A DNA stretch of 64,000 nt. Source: Croceicoccus gelatinilyticus (GTDB taxonomy: Bacteria > Pseudomonadota > Alphaproteobacteria > Sphingomonadales > Sphingomonadaceae). The notes below the pieces were generated by a model, which worked only from the letters and a program-made list of their open reading frames with translations, was not told the DNA's origin and ran no database searches. The position numbers and the translations under genes are program-made. Location: NCBI RefSeq assembly GCF_018398395.1, contig NZ_JAHCBF010000007.1, forward strand, positions 62,001-126,000, given 5' to 3'. Below are positions 59,420 through 64,000 of the stretch, in pieces; within the stretch, counting starts at the first letter, position 1, and each line of letters starts with the position of its first letter.

Positions 59420-61227
59420 GCTTCGCTCCCGTCCGGATTGGCAACCGTGACGATCTGAAACATTCCGGCATGCATGTGATAGAGAAGGTGGCAGTGGAAG
59501 GCCCAGTCGCCCGGCTCGTCTGCAGTCAGGTCGAACTGCGCGCTGCCGCCCGGCTGCACGTTAACGGTGTGCTTGAGCGGCTGACGATCGGCAGGTGCGC
59601 CGTTAACCAGTTCGAAGAAGTGTCCGTGCAGATGGATCGGGTGCGCCATCATCGTGTTGTTTATCAATTTGACACGGACGCGTTCGTTATAGGCGAACCG
59701 GATTGGCTCGTCGGAGACGGCGGAGAACTTCTTGCCGTCAAACGACCACATGTAGCGTTCCATGTTCCCGGTGAGATGGATTTCCATCCGCCGCGAGGGA
59801 GTCCGGCCCTCCCGATGAGGTGTCAGCGAGCGGAGCTTGCGATAGTCGAGCGTGCGGTGAGGGACATCGGCGAGGCCGATGCCCGGATCGCCCATTCGGT
59901 CGACCGGGTTCATCGAGACCATGTCTAGCCCGGGTCCGACCTTCACATCGGGAGGCAAGCGCGAGGTATCACGCATCTGCATGCCTCCCGCCATTCCGGC
60001 CATGCCCGCCATATCCGAATCGCCGGACGAACCATGGTCCATTCCCGCCATGTCGCCGCCACTGCTGTGGTCCATTCCGGACATGCCGGCATCGCCGCCG
60101 GAGCCATGGTCCATGCCGCTCATGCCCATATCGGCCATGGTCAGCAGCGGGGGATCGCGCAGCGGAGGTATGGCGGCGCGCGCGCCGGGTGTGCTCGCAA
60201 GTGTGGCTATACCCATGCCGGAGCGGTCCATGGACTCTGCCACCAGCGTGTAAGCCTGTTGCTCGCCCGGCGTCACGACGACATCGTAGGTTTCGGCAAC
60301 GCCGATCTGGAACTCGTCGACCTCGACCGGTTCGACATCCTTCCCGTCTGCCTGCACGACAGTCATTGGTAAGCCGGGAATACGGATATTGAAAAAGGTC
60401 ATGGCTCCGGCATTGATGAAGCGCAGGCGTACGCGCTCGCCGGGGCGGAAGAGGTATTCCAGATTGTCGAGCGGTCCGTGACCGTTGAGAAGGTAAGTGT
60501 AGGCAGCGCTCGACACATCGAGGATGTCGGTCGGCATCATGCGCATTCTGGCCCACATCCGGCGATCCTCGCCCGAGAGCGGATAGTCGTCGGTCCAGGT
60601 GTTCTGGTTGTAGTTGAAGTAGCCTTCGCCCTTCTTGAGCTTGTCGAAAATCGCATGGGGCGACATCTCGCTGAATTCGCTCAGCACCACGATATATTCG
60701 CGGTCGGCCCGCACCGGATCGGGTCCGGCGGGATCGACCACGATAGCCCCGTAGTGCCCAGCCTGTTCCTGCAACCCGCTATGCGAGTGCCACCAATAGG
60801 TTCCTGCCTGCCGCACGGGAAACTCCGCTGTGAAGGTCTCGCCCGGCTTGACGCCGGGAAAGCTCACGCCGGGTACACCGTCCAGTTGGAACGGCACGAG
60901 CAGACCGTGCCAGTGAATTGAGGTATCTTCCTCGAGCTGATTATGAACGTTCAACCGGACGGTCGTGCCCTCCTGCAAACGCAACAGCGGACCGGGGATC
61001 GTGCCGTTGACAGCGATGGCGCCGCCGCGCCTGTTACCCGTCGCGAAGGCAGAACGTGCGACAGTGAGATCGATAATCGGCCCCGCTACCTCGTCCAGTC
61101 CTTTCCTAGCGTTACCCGCCAGGATGTCCGCGCCGCGCGCCCAGGCCGGCATGGCACCGGAGAGACCAAGCAGGCCCAGCCCGCTGGCACTTGTTCCAAG
61201 GAATTTTCGGCGATTGACGGCAGGCAT
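59416..61227 (-). CDS. copA: Copper resistance multicopper oxidase CopA (PcoA-like)
   Basis: This is a periplasmic multicopper oxidase, probably oxidising Cu(I), of 603 residues. A Tat signal is present (NRRKFLGTSASGLGLLGLSG). Copper ligands are HWHG at 105-108, HSHSG at 147-151, HPIHLHGHFFEL at 529-540 and HCHLLYHMHAGM at 578-589. A Met/His/Gly insert (about 365-430, MSGMDHGSGGDAGMSGMDHS and similar) is typical of CopA. It lies 48 bases after the ECF sigma gene and overlaps copB. Confidence 0.96.
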   Translation of the reverse strand: MPAVNRRKFLGTSASGLGLLGLSGAMPAWARGADILAGNARKGLDEVAGPIIDLTVARSAFATGNRRGGAIAVNGTIPGPLLRLQEGTTVRLNVHNQLEEDTSIHWHGLLVPFQLDGVPGVSFPGVKPGETFTAEFPVRQAGTYWWHSHSGLQEQAGHYGAIVVDPAGPDPVRADREYIVVLSEFSEMSPHAIFDKLKKGEGYFNYNQNTWTDDYPLSGEDRRMWARMRMMPTDILDVSSAAYTYLLNGHGPLDNLEYLFRPGERVRLRFINAGAMTFFNIRIPGLPMTVVQADGKDVEPVEVDEFQIGVAETYDVVVTPGEQQAYTLVAESMDRSGMGIATLASTPGARAAIPPLRDPPLLTMADMGMSGMDHGSGGDAGMSGMDHSSGGDMAGMDHGSSGDSDMAGMAGMAGGMQMRDTSRLPPDVKVGPGLDMVSMNPVDRMGDPGIGLADVPHRTLDYRKLRSLTPHREGRTPSRRMEIHLTGNMERYMWSFDGKKFSAVSDEPIRFAYNERVRVKLINNTMMAHPIHLHGHFFELVNGAPADRQPLKHTVNVQPGGSAQFDLTADEPGDWAFHCHLLYHMHAGMFQIVTVANPDGSEA

Positions 61228-61244
61228 AGGGGGCTCCTGAAAAT

Positions 61245-61264
61245 GCGTATACCGTCACATACGC
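61245..61264. promoter_or_regulatory. Palindrome between the sigma gene and copA
   Basis: GCGTAT-ACCGTCAC-ATACGC is a perfect 6-8-6 inverted repeat in the 48-base gap, 18 bases before the copA start. It could be an operator giving copA separate control, or an RNA hairpin. Confidence 0.4.
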
Positions 61265-61275
61265 GGTCAGCTGCC

Positions 61276-61842
61276 CTACCCCTCAAAGTTTTCGAACCGC
61301 TCCTTCAGCCGGATGCGCGCACGATAGATGCGCGTCTCGACGGCTTTCTCGGTGGTGCCGAGCAGCTCGGCAGCCTCGGCCTGGCTGTACCCCTCGACAG
61401 TGACCAGCACGAGCGCCTCTTGTAGGCGCACCGGCAAACGCCCGATTTCGGCCTGGACCAGCCGCAGCTGTTCGCGGGCTCCGGCAACATTTTCGGGATT
61501 GGGGGCATCGTCAGCAACGGCGTCGGCTTCCCGCGCGCTCGGCAAGCCCAGGAAGCCAGCAACTTTCCTCCGGCGAAGCCTATCGCGGCACCTGTTGAGA
61601 ACGATTGTCGTCAAATAGGGACCGATGGGCTTACTCGGATCGAGGCGATGACGTGTCAGCCAGACCGAAGCGAGACCGTCCTGGACGACATCTTCGGCCA
61701 GCGAGGGTGAACCCAGCATACGCGTGGCAAGCGCGATCAACCGGGCGATCTCGCTCTCGACGAGAGCTGTGAACGCCCGCTTGTCACCCGCTATCGCCCG
61801 CCCGATCAGCGCTTCGTTCGAAGTGTCATCAACCGCTGCCAA
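61276..61842 (-). CDS. ECF RNA polymerase sigma factor, CnrH-like
   Basis: This extracytoplasmic-function sigma factor has 188 residues. Sigma2 (about 8-78) has LGSPSLAEDVVQDGLASVWL; sigma4 (about 128-182) has RLPVRLQEALVLVTVEGYSQAEAAELLGTTEKAVETRIYRARIRLKERF. It follows the sensor gene by 6 bases and precedes copA. With the two upstream genes it reproduces the CnrY-X-H order. It probably recognises the TTGAGGG-N16-CGTA sites in the island. Confidence 0.92.
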   Translation of the reverse strand: MAAVDDTSNEALIGRAIAGDKRAFTALVESEIARLIALATRMLGSPSLAEDVVQDGLASVWLTRHRLDPSKPIGPYLTTIVLNRCRDRLRRRKVAGFLGLPSAREADAVADDAPNPENVAGAREQLRLVQAEIGRLPVRLQEALVLVTVEGYSQAEAAELLGTTEKAVETRIYRARIRLKERFENFEG

Positions 61843-61848
61843 GGCTGA

Positions 61849-62283
61849 TCAGTCACGCGGATCGCGCGTGAGGGCCGCAGACACTTTCCGGTCGAACTGG
61901 AGCTGCTGATCGGGATCGAGAATTTCCCGCATGTCGAAGACGTGGCGCACGGTCGCTTTTTGCAAATCGCCCATGCGCGCATGCACCTCGTCGATCGCGG
62001 CACTGACTTCGGGCCCGTATTCGTGCTCGGTGTCCATCGCCTGCGCGAGCTGGGCGTTGGCTGCGCGCGCAGAGGCTTCGAGCCTTGCCTGTTCTACCGC
62101 AAAACGCGCTTCGAGCGCATCGAGCCGCTGCTCCTGGTCAGCCGTGAGCGACAGTTCATCGTGAACGAACTCGTGCAGGCTGCCCTCGGAATCGTTGTTG
62201 GACCAGCGATCGGCGGCAAGCGCTCCTAGGCATCCGGCAAGCGCCGCCAGCAGGACCGCAAGGACAAGGTGAAACTTCTTCAA
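61849..62283 (-). CDS. CnrX-like periplasmic metal sensor
   Basis: This is a membrane-anchored periplasmic sensor of 144 residues with an N-terminal helix (about 4-23) and a helical-hairpin metal domain. The residues that bind nickel/cobalt in Cupriavidus CnrX (His42, His46, Glu63, His119, Met123) are all present at a constant shift of five: H37, H41, E58, H114, M118 (HEFVHDEL, LEARF, RHVFDMRE). It lies between the CnrY-like and CnrH-like genes. Confidence 0.88.
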   Translation of the reverse strand: MKKFHLVLAVLLAALAGCLGALAADRWSNNDSEGSLHEFVHDELSLTADQEQRLDALEARFAVEQARLEASARAANAQLAQAMDTEHEYGPEVSAAIDEVHARMGDLQKATVRHVFDMREILDPDQQLQFDRKVSAALTRDPRD

Positions 62284-62286
62284 CGC

Positions 62287-62583
62287 CTATGATCCCACAT
62301 GAAGCAATGCAGCGGGCGACAGGGATTCTCCGCCAACGAGGCTCTCGCCAACAATTTCTGTAGGAGCGCTATATTCGGACGGCCATCCGCTGGTCCCTGC
62401 GCCTGCCGCCAGGCCGACGACAAACAGACCGGCAAACAAGGCCATTCTGCGTCGCTGATCGGCAATTTCGCCAAGCTGTCCCGCGCGCTGCCAGACGCCG
62501 TTCATGAAGTCGGGCGGCACGTCGCCAGCCCCCTGCGACGCCATCGTGCCGAGCATCGCATCGAGTGTCTGATTATCACGCAT
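62287..62583 (-). CDS. CnrY-like membrane anti-sigma factor
   Basis: This 98-residue protein has a cytosolic N-terminus with an amphipathic helix (LDAMLGTMASQG, PPDFMNGVWQRAGQL), one membrane helix at about 46-63 (RMALFAGLFVVGLAAGAG) and a short periplasmic tail. Length, topology and position as first gene of the cassette fit CnrY, which holds the sigma factor until CnrX senses metal. Sequence identity cannot be judged by eye, so the call rests mainly on context. Confidence 0.72.
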   Translation of the reverse strand: MRDNQTLDAMLGTMASQGAGDVPPDFMNGVWQRAGQLGEIADQRRRMALFAGLFVVGLAAGAGTSGWPSEYSAPTEIVGESLVGGESLSPAALLHVGS

Positions 62584-62611
62584 CCCTTGCTCCTGTCGGT
62601 TGCATAATTCC

Positions 62612-62640
62612 TATACGCGATGCTTCGCGCAAACCCTCAA
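62612..62640 (-). promoter_or_regulatory. Candidate ECF-sigma promoter of cnrYXH-copAB
   Basis: On the minus strand: TTGAGGG (62640-62634), 16 bases, CGTATA (62617-62612), 29 bases before the cnrY-like ATG. It is the mirror partner of the plus-strand site at 62650. Confidence 0.7.
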
Positions 62641-62649
62641 GTTTCTTTT

Positions 62650-62678
62650 TTGAGGGCTGCGCGTTGGCGACGCGTAAG
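62650..62678 (+). promoter_or_regulatory. Candidate ECF-sigma promoter of the methyltransferase-DUF411 operon
   Basis: TTGAGGG (62650-62656), 16 bases, CGTAAG (62673-62678). It is back to back with the minus-strand site, so the two -35 elements form an apparent CCCTCAA-N9-TTGAGGG palindrome. Confidence 0.68.
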
Positions 62679-62731
62679 AGGAGTAAGTCTACCAACTGGG
62701 GCAAGTACCAGCGTCGAATGGGAGCCATGGC

Positions 62732-63418
62732 ATGAAAGATGCGGCAGTTCCGCCAAAAGAGCGCGAGTTCACTCCGCCCTTGGGCAAAAACTGGCTCACA
62801 CCGCTCTATGATCGCGCGATCGCAGTCTTTACGCGCGAGAGCCGGTGGCGCCGCGCAATCGTCGAAGAGGCCGCATTGGTGCCCGGCGACAAGGTCATTG
62901 ATGTCGGGTGCGGCACCGGGACCTTGCTTAGGGCGCTGATGGCCAGCTGTCCCGAAGCCGGCTTCATCGGCGTTGAGCCGGACCCCGCAGCATTGGCTAT
63001 CGCGCAGCGCAAATTCGGCGCCGGAGCCGATATGGTCCGGTGGCACAACGGCTTTCTCGATAGTCTCGAGCTTTCCGACGGCTGGCGGCCAGATAAGATC
63101 GTCAGCAGCCTCGTCCTTCACCAGGTACCTTTGGCGCAAAAGCGCGCGATCCTCGAGCAGATCGAGAACCTGCTGGCCCCCGGGGGCATGGCGCTGATTG
63201 CCGACTATATGCGGCAGGATGTTCCAGCCATGCGCGCGCTCTTCCGTTCGAGCGTTCAGCTACTCGACGGCGTGAAGGACACCCAGCCGAGCGCCGACGG
63301 AGCCGTCGAGAAATTGCTCGTCGAGATTTTCGCGGACGCCGAATTGCTCGATCGTATCCATACCGCGACCGGAACCATTTCTCTCTGGCGCGGCGTCAAG
63401 AAAGGCCATGTCCAATGA
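62732..63418 (+). CDS. Class I SAM-dependent methyltransferase
   Basis: This cytoplasmic methyltransferase has 228 residues, with motif I VIDVGCGTGTLLRAL (about 54-68), the acidic residue of motif II in GFIGVEPDPAALAIA, and the post-motif LAPGGMALIADYMRQ. The substrate is unknown. It overlaps DUF411 by four bases (ATGA) and shares an ECF promoter motif with it. This type of Rossmann methyltransferase is sometimes found beside metalloid-resistance genes, so metal methylation is a possibility only. Confidence 0.8.
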   Translation: MKDAAVPPKEREFTPPLGKNWLTPLYDRAIAVFTRESRWRRAIVEEAALVPGDKVIDVGCGTGTLLRALMASCPEAGFIGVEPDPAALAIAQRKFGAGADMVRWHNGFLDSLELSDGWRPDKIVSSLVLHQVPLAQKRAILEQIENLLAPGGMALIADYMRQDVPAMRALFRSSVQLLDGVKDTQPSADGAVEKLLVEIFADAELLDRIHTATGTISLWRGVKKGHVQ

Positions 63419-63882
63419 ACCTCACGAAAGATACGAGACCGCTACGCCGTTCGCTGGCGGCCTCGCTCCTCCTCGCCCTTGCAGCGTGCTCGAGTGCGGC
63501 TCAGGCGGCCACCTACACCATGTTCCGCGACGCAGGGTGCGGGTGCTGTCTCAACTGGGCCGGTCACGTAGAACATGGACTCGAAGCGGAGGTCACCTCG
63601 ATCGACACCGACGACATGGCTGCGCTCAAGACAGCCAAGGGAGTGCCGCAGGATCTGTGGTCGTGTCACACGATGGAAGTCGATGGCTATATCATCGAAG
63701 GCCACGTGCCGGCCGATGCCGTCGCGAAGCTATTGCGCGAACGCCCCGAAGGCGTTGCTGGCCTGGCTGTGCCCGGAATGCCGCTTGGCTCGCCCGGAAT
63801 GGAAGTCGGAGACCAGGTGCAGCCCTATGATGTCATCGCCTTCGGCCCAGGCGGGCGGAGCGTTTTCGCATCCTACCCGTGA
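63415..63882 (+). CDS. DUF411 periplasmic metal-binding protein
   Basis: This 155-residue exported protein has a signal region with a lipobox-like LAAC and SSAAQA cleavage options. The mature part begins TYTMFRDAGCGCCLNWAGHVEHGL, the GCGCC Cys motif of DUF411. It continues GVPQDLWSCHTMEVDGYIIEGHVPADAV and ends YDVIAFGPGG. DUF411 proteins are associated with copper resistance. It is coupled to the methyltransferase gene. Confidence 0.9.
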   Translation: MNLTKDTRPLRRSLAASLLLALAACSSAAQAATYTMFRDAGCGCCLNWAGHVEHGLEAEVTSIDTDDMAALKTAKGVPQDLWSCHTMEVDGYIIEGHVPADAVAKLLRERPEGVAGLAVPGMPLGSPGMEVGDQVQPYDVIAFGPGGRSVFASYP

Positions 63883-63925
63883 CTATGGGCAGCCATTTTC
63901 GCGCCAACTCTAACGGAGGGCCATC

Positions 63926-64000
63926 ATGTCGGACTATTCAGTCAAAATCTCGATTCTCATATGGGGCTGGACGCTCAGTCTCTTCCTTTTTTTCAGTTAT
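63926..64000 (+). CDS. Membrane protein, N-terminal fragment (runs off window)
   Basis: An ATG at 63926 with GGAGG about 6 bases upstream opens a frame to the window end. The 25 visible residues (MSDYSVKISILIWGWTLSLF and on) look like the first membrane helix of a small membrane protein. The GWTLSLFLFFSY pattern is reminiscent of DUF5676 proteins common in copper islands, but this is a guess. It lies 43 bases after DUF411. Confidence 0.55.
   Translation, partial: MSDYSVKISILIWGWTLSLFLFFSY

Noticed and set aside
1-64000. CRISPR array or complete insertion sequence
   Set aside because: No regularly spaced repeats, transposase or terminal inverted repeats were seen on either strand.

Overview
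The window is high-GC alphaproteobacterial chromosome. GTTC-N7-GTTC LexA boxes, GGAAC-N16/17-(C)GTT general-stress promoters, an imuA-imuB-dnaE2 mutasome, a PrsK/PrsR pair and a CysN-CysC fusion together point to Sphingomonadales. The genus is not resolvable by eye.

Layout. 1-0.9 kb: 3' end of recJ. 1.0-1.2 kb: two tandem tRNA-Glu genes (TTC, CTC). 1.35-10.3 kb: a complete phosphate regulon, phoR, a phosphate-type porin, pstSCAB, phoU, phoB, with four PhoB-box-like sites. 10.4-20.7 kb: SOS mutagenesis and repair block on the minus strand: imuA-imuB with one LexA box, then a radical SAM protein, a DUF4130-UdgX fusion, dnaE2 and an extensin-like protein behind a second LexA box. 20.7-34 kb: mostly core genes, including a general-stress FMN-barrel protein, an NSS transporter, panB, a DUF475 membrane protein, prsR-prsK, two small proteins, an SLC13-type permease, tRNA-Leu, an IMPase, efp and apt. 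34-43.5 kb: oppABCDF peptide importer, then cysD-cysNC-cysQ sulfate activation.

43.6 kb to the end is accessory. 43.6-49.6 kb carries a PhyH-like dioxygenase, a tyrosine phosphatase, a DUF3500 protein, an adenylate-forming enzyme and an O-acetylhomoserine sulfhydrylase. 49.8-53.7 kb is a tightly coupled operon of two DUF4331-type proteins, a TPR protein and a HupE/UreJ-like membrane protein. Three decayed tRNA 3'-end-like sequences, all in the same orientation, punctuate this stretch (about 46.79, 49.73 and 53.95 kb). The last is followed by a paired AATACCCCC repeat like integrase arm sites, but no integrase is present. 54.2-64 kb is a copper-resistance island: copA, copB, many Met/His-rich exported proteins, DUF2231, DUF411, a methyltransferase and a broken PepSY gene.

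The most interesting signal is in the metal island. A CnrY-CnrX-CnrH-like anti-sigma/sensor/ECF-sigma cassette sits directly upstream of copAB. A shared motif, TTGAGGG-N16-CGTA(A/T)(A/G), occurs upstream of three transcription units, including a back-to-back divergent pair, with a weaker variant upstream of a fourth. I read this as a local ECF-sigma regulon that couples a nickel/cobalt-type sensor to copper-handling genes.
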